Source: Hysterangium stoloniferum
Taxonomy: Eukaryota; Basidiomycota; Agaricomycetes; Hysterangiales; Hysterangiaceae
DNA: 64,000 nt
Direction: 5' to 3'
Assembly: GCA_015178975.1 (NCBI GenBank)
Contig: WHVD01000006.1
Span: 62,001-126,000, forward strand
Shown here: piece after piece, positions 1 to 9,697 of the stretch
How positions within the stretch are numbered: the stretch's first letter is position 1
Layout: each line of letters begins with the position of its first letter
The notes under the pieces: model-generated
Databases searched by the model: none
What the model saw: only the letters and a program-made list of their open reading frames with translations
What the model was told of the DNA's origin: nothing
Program-made: the position numbers and the translations under genes

Positions 1-815
1 GCTGCATCCATCCAGCCCATTTTGGGGAGACAGTTTCTACTGTAAAAGCAACCCCTGCTGCCTGTAGGGAAGGTGAGGGAAATGGATAGGAATGCCTGGC
101 ATAAGGCCAGAAGGTTTGGAAAAGGGACAGCAGGACTCAAAAGGCAAGGGGTTGGACTGTGGACTCAGGGGATTCAATAAAATGAGGAACCATGGTTTGA
201 AGAAATGACAGTATCTTCAGGGGAGCCAGGGCTCACAATAGTGCTCCCTGGGGTCTGTGATAGAGGGTCCCCTTACAGACCACCCCCAACAATGGCCAGA
301 CCACCTGAGAGACCTGGTTCATGTTACTTCTCTTATACTTGGGGTGATAGCTGATGGATAGAGCTGATGGACTGGAGTTTCATTGTGCCCTCAGTTTCAT
401 CTGCCAAATGATTGCCAGACCTTCCCCACAAGGAACCCAATACATGTTGTTCCTCTTACACCCATGCTGATAGTTGGTGGCCAGGCAAAGGATCTGTAGA
501 TACTGTTGAGCTCTCAAATGTCCTATCTGTTAGAGTATGACAAGTCATCAATAACAATGACCTCATACCTCTTCCTGATTGTAATTAGATAACCCGATTC
601 ATGCAATGTGGTAGCATACTTAGTCAGATTATAGTTTAGCTTTGTACATAGAGTATGCACAGACCAAATGCACAGACCATGTAAGCTAGTATATACATGT
701 ACTTAGTTCCAGATGAGAGAAGAATCCTCATCTGGAAGCCTAGACATATCATTGGTTTAATGTTCTACACCGTTCTACCTAAAGTCACTTTCATAGTGCC
801 TACTTAGAGAGTCCT
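1..815. other. Intergenic, no recognisable gene
   Basis: No open frame of useful length and no domain similarity that I can recognise on either strand. Both strands are interrupted by frequent stops. The minus strand has stretches that read like decayed coding sequence, but I could not assign them to a transposon class. The block ends exactly where LTR A begins. Confidence 0.5.
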
Positions 816-1064
816 TGTTAGGATACACACACAGGCCGGGTTTCCGGAGAAACCTGTGGGATATCCGGTAGGACTTGGCTTCAGCTTATAGGCTGCGCCC
901 TCGCTAGATCGTGTTGTCCAATTTCAAACGGACGGACAGGGATCCTGGGGAGTCCGGGCGGGGTTCGTGGGTCGTAGGTTGTAAGTTGGGGGTCGTGGGT
1001 CATGAGTCGAGTTGGTTGAGAGAGGTAGATGTGCCGGAGCCCGTGGGCTCCGACTAGTGCAAGC

Positions 1065-1543
1065 TGTCACGAACGTACAAACTCAAATTTCAATAATATT
1101 CAATTTAATATTTCTTCGACATTTCTTCAACTTTCCGACTCAATTTCCAACTCAACTTCCAACTCGACTATTCTTCGACCATATCTTCGACAATCTCGAA
1201 TATCTTTGACTTGTCTCAGGTTGATATCATTGATGATTTCACTTTGATATCATATTATCATCATAGGTAAATGATATATAGTATATAAGGGCAATGATAG
1301 GAACGAAGGAAGTCAGTCAGAAAACCTGTATTATATTATATTATTACTGTATTACATAATTGTCAAACTTTTCCGAGTCCTTCTTTGACTTATTTATTCG
1401 TGAGCCTCTGTGTCCCATCTTTGCCTCACACTTTATCAACAGGACGAATTAATACTTCGTCGAATGAGGCATCTTTATTCGATATTGTTGAATATTCTTT
1501 GATTGTTTATTCGACTTTATTGAGTAAAATTTGATTCGTGACA
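1065..1543. mobile_element. Nested 479-bp solo LTR with perfect 5-bp target duplication
   Basis: The element starts TGTCACGAA and ends TTCGTGACA, a 9-bp perfect terminal inverted repeat with the LTR hallmark TG...CA. It is flanked on both sides by CAAGC (1060-1064 and 1544-1548). LTR B carries the matching uninterrupted sequence near 2515-2535, so the empty site can be read directly. The interior has an AT-rich TATA-like stretch near 1270-1285. It shows no similarity to the LTR that it interrupts and must come from a different family. Strand is not assigned because no internal sequence remains. Confidence 0.88.
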
Positions 1544-1749
1544 CAAGCGATGTGAATCAAGTAAGGTTTTAGAGCGGAAAATGTTATTAGATTACTGGGG
1601 GGAATCTAAGCTAATTTTCTGACTGGATTGTATGTACAACATCTGCCAGTTTATATAGACCATGGAGTGAATGACATACCAAATCCAGTAATGGCAAAAT
1701 GAAACTAACAAAACATGAAACGGGAATAGTAAACACCAAATTGGTGTTC

Positions 1750-1905
1750 GGAACGGAACGGAACGGAACGGAACGGAACGGAACGGAACGGAACGGAACG
1801 GAACGGAACGGAACGGAACGGAACGGAACGGAACGGAACGGAACGGAACGGAACGGAACGGAACGGAATGGAACGGAACAGAACGGAACGGAACGGAACA
1901 GAATG
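1750..1905. repeat. (GGAAC)n pentanucleotide microsatellite
   Basis: An uninterrupted run of GGAAC units extends from about 1750 to 1867, followed by interrupted units to about 1905. It lies inside LTR A. At the same place LTR B has only a short GGAATGGGACAGAATGG-like stretch, the likely seed of the expansion. The open frames that cross it (repeats of Arg-Asn-Gly-Thr-Glu or Ser-Val-Pro-Phe-Arg) are by-products of a 5-bp repeat and not genes. Confidence 0.95.
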
Positions 1906-2282
1906 GAGCGGAGTCCGAATCATGACAAAGCATAACCCATAACGGGAAATGGAGTGGGAGTGGAGTCCTAAATCGTGACAGGTCATTTGACTAAAACGGG
2001 AATGGGGCTCGATTAGAGCGGTGACAGGATTCTAAGTGGGGTCCGGTGACTGATGCGTGGGACGAAGACAGACATAGAGACGGAGTCCAGGGGAAGTCCA
2101 GTGACTGATATGTGTCATATTGAGGTCGAACGTAACTAGTCTTGACGTAACGGAGTCCGGGCGGGAAATCCTATAAACAGACAATTGGTGCTTGTAGTGC
2201 GTGGGGGCATACGGGTTAGTGCCCAGAGTCCGGCGGGATTGTCCGGTCGTAACAGTCATCATACTACGATTTCCAGGCTTGC

Positions 2283-3092
2283 TGTTAAGGGTGCGTACAC
2301 AGAGGGTTTCCAGAGAAATCCAGTAGGACTTGGCTTCAGCTTATAGGCTGCACCCTCGTGAGATCGTGTTGTCCAATTTCAAACGGGCAGATGGGAATCC
2401 CGGGGAGTCCAGGTGGAGTTCATGGGTCAAGGGGTCGTGGGTCGAGAGGTTGTGGGTCGAGAGGGATAAGTCGGAGGTTGAGTGATAGATGCGTCAGAGC
2501 CTGTGGGCTCCGACTAGTGAGAGCAGTGTGATTCAAAGAGGAGTTTAGAGTGGAAAATGTACTAGATTACTGGGGAGAATCTAAGCTGATTTTCTGACTG
2601 GATTGTATGTACAACTTCTGCCAGACTATATAGACTGTGGAATGAATAACATACCAAATCCAGTAATAATGAAAATGAAACTAACAAACCTAAAATGAGA
2701 TAAGTAAACAGCAAATTTGGTGTTAGGAATGGGACAGAATGGAGCGGAGTCCAAATCGTGACAGGTCATGAAACCATAATGGGAAACAGAGTGGGAGCGG
2801 AGTCCAAATCGTGACAGGTCATTGACTATAATGGGAATGGGGCTCAGTCAGAGGGATGATGGGTTTTCCAAGTGGGGTCCAGTGACTGATGCATGGGACA
2901 GAGTTGGACATAGACAGGGATGGAGTCTAGCAGGTATTCCGGTGACTGATACATGAAGTAACAAAGTTGAATGTGGACAAGTCTGATGTACGGAGTCTGG
3001 GGGGAATTCCAGTAAACTGACAATTGGTGCATATAGGGCACGGGTGTGTATAAGTTAGTGCCTGGAGTCTGGCAGGAATTCTGGTTGTAACA
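2283..3092 (-). mobile_element. Solo LTR B (Gypsy-type, antisense), perfect target duplication
   Basis: On the minus strand it starts TGTTACAACC and ends CCCTTAACA. It is flanked by a perfect 5-bp duplication CTTGC (2278-2282 and 3093-3097). It is 810 bp long and collinear with LTR A, from which it is separated by 28 bp. The different target duplications show that A and B are two independent insertions and not one element with two LTRs. It is uninterrupted at the place where LTR A carries the nested 479-bp element. Confidence 0.85.
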
Positions 3093-3238
3093 CTTGCAGA
3101 ACTTATAGTCAGATCCTTCAACTGACTTTAACACTATCCCTCTGCCACTTGTGTTCCAAACTGATAAGCCATAGAGCTCTGAGACAATACACATACAGAA
3201 ATGTCATGATGATGGAGATGACAAAGTCAAGAGGGAAA

Positions 3239-3610
3239 TAAAAATCCACAAAACTCCCAGATGTGGTTGCAGGATTTAACATCACATAGAAAATGTGCAT
3301 AATCAATCAATTTAAAATTCCATTCACATCCCTGAATTTGATGGAATTACAAAATGATATAGAATCTGTTAGATGGTCCACAATTGAGTTAAAGTCTCCT
3401 TTGTTCCAATATATATAAACTCCCTTTGTTCTCCACATGTTGGAACAAAGGAAAGTTTAACTCAATTGTGGACCATCTAACAGATTCTATATCATTTTGT
3501 AATTCCATCAAATTCAGGGATGTGAATGGAATTTTAAATTGATTGATTATGCACATGTTCTATGTGATGTTAAATCCTGCAACCACATCTGGGAGTTTTG
3601 TGGATTTTTA
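3239..3610. repeat. Long inverted repeat (171-bp arms, 30-bp spacer)
   Basis: The left arm 3239-3409 and the right arm 3440-3610 are reverse complements with only three mismatches by my alignment (about 98%). The spacer is AT-rich and carries another copy of CTTTGTT. No coding sequence and no clear target duplication are seen at the edges. A transcript through it would fold into a long hairpin. It could be a fold-back element, a MITE, or a head-to-head duplication. Confidence 0.92.
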
Positions 3611-4400
3611 ATTGGATCATCCTCTGACAAGTAACAGGAAAGATAAAGGGATACAGAATCCCACTGGACTATACAAAATTGAAGAAGTTTATATTTAATG
3701 ATATGGTTGATGCTTAAAAGATCCTATGTACACCTGATCACCCTCACCTACCTTTTGGATCCTTAACCAATTTTGAATCTTATAAGGATCCAATAGAGTT
3801 TATTGGAGTTTATATAAGATAAGGCTCTACTACGGATCCTAAAATCTTTTGGAGAGACGGGTTTTCCCAGTGATATCGACTTTGAAAACTACCCAGGGAA
3901 TTCTTCCCCGGCGTATTCCTAAAATTTGAAACGTTCTCTAAGGAACCCCGTGCTTTCCGCAGATTTTAAAGGGTATTCCAAAATACAGAATTCGAGTTGA
4001 AGCTTCCTGTAAATTTGATAGGCGTCCTAGCCCAGCCGTCGCTTGACTAGTGACGGCTGGTCACTAAACATTAGAAATACTGCCGAACACCGGAAAATAT
4101 TCTGTTTTCATCAGGTTCCCCCAGGAAGCTTCAGAAACTTAAATGATTGCGACGCACTTCGGTCTTGAAATTTAATAAATGTGGTGTTGTTGCCATTGAC
4201 TCGGACTCCTTGGCGATATGAACGGCTGCGCTCATTAATACGGCAGAACTTGGCTTGAATTTCGGACCTAAGGATATCATTCATTTAATAATCTTCCCGG
4301 ATCCGACGGACCTCGAGAATATGATCCAGTCGTCACAAACGGTTAAAAGCAAAGCATCAAGAAATGAGAATTTGCACCCCCCCCCAAGAATCTGGCACGA
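3611..4400. other. Intergenic region upstream of the polygalacturonase gene
   Basis: No gene is recognised. The stretch is AT-rich with repeated GGATCC/AAGGATCC motifs around 3757-3840. It must contain the promoter of the GH28 gene on its right. A C-tract lies about 20 bp before the start codon. Confidence 0.45.
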
Positions 4401-6713
4401 ATGTTATATCGTCATCTAGGCCTGATATTCACTGCGTCCACTGCTCTCGCTTCTATAACAAACACCTTTGTGGTCCCCCACGTAGACGGCGCGGATGACG
4501 CGCCTGCGATTCGTGCTGCCTTGGCTAATTTCAGGTCACACTCTTGTATTCTTTTTGAGAAAGGAAAAACATATAATATTTGGACACCACTGGACTTTGG
4601 CACTCTCACCAATGTAGAAGTGGCTATTGAAGGGAACATTACATTGCCCAAGAGCATCCCTGAAGTTCAAGGTGCGAAACGCCCCCGGAGTGGTCTTTGC
4701 ACTTAGTGACCAATAAACCCTCTCTAATAGCAATCGTCAATGCCTCTGTGAGCCTAGTCCCATTTATGGCAATGTATGAAACATATTTAACTAACATGCA
4801 TTCAACTCTCAAGTCTTACCCCGACGCATGGTAAGCTAATATTACCGTACCGAGGAATATTTGCCTCAAATCGAATTACTTGAAGGTTTGTCCTGTCAGG
4901 CACCAATGTAACGCTCAGAGGCACCAAAGACCCAAACTGGGGGTGGATAGATGCACATGGCCAAGCAGTGAGTAAATCACAGAATATCATTATGGACGCG
5001 ATCGACGGGATGTATGCAGTGGTGGGATGCAGTCCAACAAGTAAGTCGCCCAGGTATCTGGAAGATCAAGGGCACAGGCGGGACCATTGTACATGATATC
5101 AAAATATGGAAGGTATGGCGTACTACACAGTCGTCATCAAGAGAGACATTAAGATTCACAACAGCCTATTGGAAAAAACTGGAGCCTTTCTGGAAGTAAC
5201 ATTGCAGTATCGAACATAACAATTCTCGCAGTGTCATCGACGTCGGTACGTATCGTTCAACCCGACGGGCTATGTTTTCTAATTACTACTTTACAAAATT
5301 CCAGTCCTTCCCTTTCAACACGTGAGTCATGTCTGAGCTTTCCATTATATCTATCCTCACTTGACACGCGCACAGTGACGGTATTTTATTTTTTTCGCAT
5401 CAAATGTTAGTTTGACAACGGGCATCTGATTGGTTGTGCAGGGTTTAACGTGAGGGGCAAGAACATCGTGATAGAAGATAGCCATGTGGAAAACGGTGAT
5501 GATTGTTTGGCAGTCAGCGACGGCGCCAACAACGTGACCTTCAGGTATCATTTCCTTTCTTCAAAATCCTATATGATTCTATAATGGATTTAATGTGTTC
5601 AGACGCAATTTTTGTCAGTTCGCTTTTCATGCTCGGTGGGCTGAATGATGGCTGAATGTAAACGTAATACTGTCAGGCAAAGGAGGCCATGGTTTGTCTA
5701 TAGGCTCTCTAGGGTCTAAAGGATCAGTTGCATCCGTTGCGAACATTTTGTATGTATCTCGATCTTACCAGCATTTTACGCGCCTTGACATTTTCGTAGA
5801 ATCGAAAATAATGTTGCGGTAGGTATTAATACTCTAACTGATAAATTACTAAGTGTATCACAACAGAAAGATTCGTTGTATGGCGCTAGATTCAAAAGCT
5901 GGTTGGGAGGGCGAGGCGCCGCTATCAAGTGAACTAAATTATCAACTGGCGAAATTTCAGCTGTTTACACGTGCATCTCAGTGTTACATACAAAAATATC
6001 ATCGTCGATAATGTGATCTTCCCGGTAAGTCTATACCATTACAGTTGATGCCCTCGTGCTTAGCCAAATCGCTTCAGATCTATGCCACTCAGAAGTACGT
6101 GCATTTCATAGACTTTCGTCTTTCCCCTTACACCTGACCTTCCGATAAGCTATGTCGACCAAGAGGTATGTCGTGTTCCAGGTTTTTATGAGCTAATGTT
6201 TCAACTGCTTGCAGATAGCCTCAGCGACTTCGGCCACTGCCACCTCCAGTAGCACTCGCATGGAAAACTTCCGCTTTGAAAATTTTACCGGAACTATAAG
6301 GGAGTAAGTCGTTCATTCTTCTTCTTTTTTCCTTTCATACCATTCGATTGAAATATGTACTAGCGTACCGTTCAAGGAGGGATCATGCATCTCCGACCCT
6401 TGTTGGTAGGTCAAGCCTACAATTGGACTCGTAGAATGACTAATCCCTTACCCTTGTGTAGGTATGCCGTGCCGGGAGCTACCGGTAAAGAGGTCATAAT
6501 ATTTAACCTGCTTCCGGGAATCGCTACTAATATTACCACCAAAAACCTACATGTCGTCACTGAAACTGGTGCCCCTGTGCGTGTCATGTGTAATTCTACG
6601 ATGGCGAGTCTTCGTTTCCACCGAAAACACATCTTTTTTAACCCTAATATTTACTTCAGGTTACCAACGACGTTGGGTTCCAATGCGTAAATGGTCTTTT
6701 CAAGCCAACATGA
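4401..6713 (+). CDS. Glycoside hydrolase family 28, exo-polygalacturonase-like, 20 exons
   Basis: Secreted pectin-degrading enzyme that hydrolyses the alpha-1,4 galacturonan backbone. The model has exons 4401-4671, 4731-4747, 4814-4830, 4886-4967, 5020-5112, 5165-5245, 5305-5321, 5376-5380, 5442-5544, 5603-5613, 5677-5749, 5800-5818, 5867-5928, 5982-6024, 6078-6094, 6150-6165, 6215-6303, 6364-6405, 6462-6603 and 6660-6713, total 1254 nt, 417 aa. An N-terminal hydrophobic segment of about 17 residues fits a signal peptide. The GH28 signatures appear in order: NTDGF, GDDC, GGHGLSIGSLG and a RFK-type substrate-binding motif. All catalytic residues are present. The Asp of NTD lies in a 5-nt microexon, and the last intron (6604-6659) starts with GC. 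Several exons are 11-19 nt, so automated models will probably fail here. The exo-type assignment rests on overall resemblance and is less sure than the family. Confidence 0.92.
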
Positions 6714-7319
6714 GCGACTTGTTGCTGATGAAGTCAGATTATTATTAATGTTGTCTTAACTATAAATCATCTCAAATTCGCGGGGCATGTCCTGAGCTTT
6801 CTTTCAATGATATAGTGTGCTGGTAATCTCAAGTATCGCACCACATGATAATTGGGCAGACGGCTGACATTCCTAACACCAAGACATCCAACAAGCTGCG
6901 CACAACCTAAGTCGGCCAAAAGACGTCTCTGCATGTTTTTTAGAAAATCCAGTAATAAAATGAGAGGGCTTCAATGTTTGCAGCAACATTCTATAAATTT
7001 GGATTATTAGCCACGTGACAAAGTTAGGGGAGTATCCAAATTCAGCAATCAAATCCAGGATCCTGGTTAGCGTTCACTTTTGAAGCTTTGAGGGATCAAA
7101 ACGGAAGCTATATTTTTTTTGCTTGAATTTGCGGCGTGAAATGCGGTAATAAATAGCTATTGCATACGATATTGTAGTTATAATTCAAATAGCTAACAAA
7201 AGACGTCAGCGTAGACAATTTAGGCTTGTAGCTAAGATTACACATCCGCGCCCGCTATAATACGTAGGCGCGACCGGATTCGAATATACCCTCCGGCAAA
7301 CAGGACGCAGGCATCGAGC
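6714..7319. other. Intergenic, no recognisable gene
   Basis: AT-rich stretch downstream of the polygalacturonase. I see no coding signal, repeat or RNA gene. Confidence 0.5.
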
Positions 7320-7766
7320 TTAGAATGTTCTATAGAGTGATGTCCCCAAATCCCGCAGGCAGGGGCACATATAGTCGCCCCCTCTGCTCGAAGTTCTGGA
7401 AATGTCATTAGACGTTTTCCCGAACTGACTAGCGCAAACTAGCTTTGGCTCATCGATGAGCATCAGAGGCCAAAACCTGCCATTTGGGCGATCGATCCAT
7501 TTCGGAGGCGAAATAACTGGGGTATTGCGAACGAACGCCAGGTCAAGAATATCGGTGGAACGAGGACGTGTGGCTCGTGTGTGAGTAGATATCAGCATGC
7601 GTGTTCCCAGTTGTCTAACCACCATTAGCAGGAATCCGTAAGACGGTCGGCAGTTCCACTGTTTCCAAATGCTGGGGTCTGGATTGGTGCCATTACAATG
7701 AGCCAGGATAGGGATGGCCCAGAGTTGCCGTGTGCCTAGTCTAACAGCGAGTATCAAAATCAGCAC
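7320..7766 (-). pseudogene. Possible relic of a LINE-type endonuclease domain
   Basis: An open minus-strand frame of 148 codons has no convincing start. Its middle reads like the C-terminal half of the endonuclease/exonuclease/phosphatase domain of fungal non-LTR retrotransposons: a Gln-Leu-Gly segment, then Thr-Arg-Ala-Thr-Arg, then STDILDLAFV, resembling the 'S-x-x-D-L-x-F' strand of that fold. A reverse transcriptase domain is absent on either side, so it would be a fragment. The similarity is weak and judged by eye; the frame may also be chance. Confidence 0.3.
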
Positions 7767-8894
7767 GGATATGGGTTAACGGGCCATGTAGATTCACCTA
7801 TTAGCTTTCCGACACCGCCATTTGTTCCTGTTTCGGTGGAAAGGCCAACCATGATATCGGAGAGGAGGCCTCCATGAAGGGCAAGGAGGGGCCGTGTCAT
7901 AGCATAGCCTGAGGGCGATATGCCAATAATTGAAGGCCCTCACTCGATGGTAGGTAGTACCCGCATACAACAGAGGATTCCATTATACATATGGGGCATT
8001 TGTGTTGATATATTTTTGTAGGTATCGGCTTTCCCTCAGTACTACTCCCTAGACCCTTCCATAGATGTTTCGGACAAGCTCGAGAACATCGCCTGTGAGT
8101 GAAGAGATGTTTTGGTGTTGTTGCTTATCTGCGTCTATGGGATGGAGAACTTCCTCATCGCCATCAGGTCCAAGCAGAGCGAGCTCGGGGTCATAAAAAG
8201 CATGGTTGTGTGACATGTCGAAGATATAAAATGTATGTTGGTGCCAAGGAGGGGCGAGATTATGAATACTGTGTATTTTATGGCCCTCCAGTATGTATAA
8301 ATAAACGACCCGGGGTTTAAAGTTGTCGTCTGAAGATCATCATATAGGTATACTGCACGCGTTTTAATTTATTTGAAGCGTTACACTGCTCAGCATTGAG
8401 TCCGTGATAGTAATCGACTGGTTAGTGCCAGAATGATAAATATTGCATGCATTCTTAATTATTTGGCTTCTTCATCATCATTACCCTCCCGGCCTACATA
8501 TTACTTCCGTGATCTCTTGCTTCTTTCCTGTAGTAGCCCTAAACCGGGGCCCAGTTGAGATGGCCTTCATCAAACACAAATCCAAAACCGGGGTTTGTGT
8601 CTTTAGAGGATGGCCCTCCTTCGTCAAACGGGTGGCGGGTGGGCTGGATGTTACGTCTATTTACGCATCGTTTCTCGTGCGAATGCCAAAAATCTTTTCT
8701 TGCATACTTTTTGTGACTAGAATAATATATTTTTTAGAGGTAGGCAATCATCAAAAAAAAAAAAAATTTGGAAGAAACATACCATATCCTGCACATATAC
8801 TGTTTGGTCTGGGTGTTGGAGTGCCGTTTCGCCGCCCTGTAGGACGCAAATTGAGTATGACTAATAAATAAACAGGATCATTGACGATCTGCCT
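7767..8894. other. Intergenic; right part belongs to a duplicated segment
   Basis: No gene is recognised. From about 8560 the sequence matches 10690-11040, including the shared stretch GTTTCTCGTGCGAA.GCCAA and the ATTTTT-rich tail. It is therefore the 3' flank of the first copy of the tandem duplication. A 14-A tract lies near 8753-8766. Confidence 0.5.
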
Positions 8895-9697
8895 TCAGAG
8901 TGTCGGGGCATTAGTGCAAACAGTTACGCACCACGTGATACATTCATATTCTTTGTCGATATTCAAGTGCATCCGGACATGCTTCCTAGCCATGTCCTTC
9001 TGCTCGAAGGACTTGTCATGACACTGTCCCAATGCACATTGATATACTTTCTTTTTCCCGTCGATCCCGCCACAGATTCGAATCCAGCTATCTATCGTCG
9101 CCCTATCGACGATGCGGCGGAAGGGGTGTAAGCTCTCTTCGACTTCACCGCCTATATTACGCGACGCTGTATCTTCTTCAAGCGAGACAGTAGAAATAGC
9201 GGGAGTAGTGGGACCAGGAGTGGTCGCTGCCGTGGATTCCAAGTTCGGTGACGCCGGAGGAAGACTATGCATTGGGAATTGCGGCGAGACGAAAGGCGAG
9301 TTTCCAGCTGTAGCGGACAAGTCAACCACGTTTGACAATGATGGGTATGGGCATGGTATTGAACGTACTGAGGTATTCAGAAGGCATCTGGAGTACTGTA
9401 GGTCCTCCAGGCACGCCAATAGCGTTGTGTACACCATCATACTCGAAGCAGTGCTGCAATGGAAAGAATTGAAAAATATCACACTCGCTCAGGTCTGCAT
9501 GTCCCACTGAAGCGTCATTCACAACAACACTGGGAACCGATACATGTAGACCTTGCATAGGCACTATATATAATGTGTGGGTCAGGTTCTAAGGCGAGGG
9601 AGAGAAGTAGCAGTGTTTGTATCGTACATTCGAGATCCTCCGAGGAGAATAACAGAACCCGAGGGCCTTGGTCACTCGCGTTTGACTGGTTGGACAT
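8895..9697 (-). CDS. C2H2-like zinc-finger protein, paralog 1
   Basis: Three-exon model on the minus strand: 9628-9697, 9369-9551, 8895-9307, total 666 nt, 221 aa. The start MSNQS is shared with paralog 2. The middle is low-complexity and rich in Pro, Ser and Thr. The C-terminal 65 residues hold the conserved core: a DSWIR motif, then C-x4-C-x13-H-x3-H followed by a Cys-rich tail with W-C-x3-C. This fits a zinc-binding, perhaps DNA-binding, module; targets and function are unknown. The uninterrupted frame starting near 9482 is an alternative start. I prefer the spliced model because the EYD...GPT...SE(Y/F)LS segment is conserved with paralog 2 only in the spliced frame. Confidence 0.65.

Larger units (their letters stand above)
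816..2254 (-). mobile_element. Solo LTR A (Gypsy-type, antisense), interrupted by a nested LTR
   Basis: Read on the minus strand the element starts TGTTACGACC and ends CCTAACA, the TG...CA termini of an LTR. The flanks are GTCCT (811-815) and GTCAT (2255-2259), a 5-bp target duplication with one mismatch. It shares most of its length with LTR B (2283-3092), and its ends and the block ATAAGCTGAAGCCAAGTCC with the LTR of the Gypsy element at the right edge (58833-60199), which lies in the opposite orientation. Without the nested element and its duplicated target it is about 955 bp. No internal retrotransposon sequence is attached, so it is a solo LTR left by recombination. It also contains the (GGAAC)n array. 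Boundaries come from the terminal motifs and alignment by eye. Confidence 0.8.

Noticed and set aside
1592-1986. Overlapping open frames on both strands with repeats of Arg-Asn-Gly-Thr-Glu or Ser-Val-Pro-Phe-Arg
   Set aside because: A pure 5-bp repeat stays open in all frames that lack a stop; the frames are artefacts of (GGAAC)n inside an LTR.
816-3092. LTR A and LTR B as the two LTRs of one retrotransposon
   Set aside because: Only 28 bp separate them and each has its own target duplication.
2844-3194. 116-codon minus-strand frame
   Set aside because: It runs across the LTR B end and into unrelated sequence, with no family resemblance.
9060-9080. GATTCGAATCC, resembling a tRNA T-loop (B box)
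   Set aside because: It lies within the coding sequence of the zinc-finger gene and no cloverleaf can be built around it.
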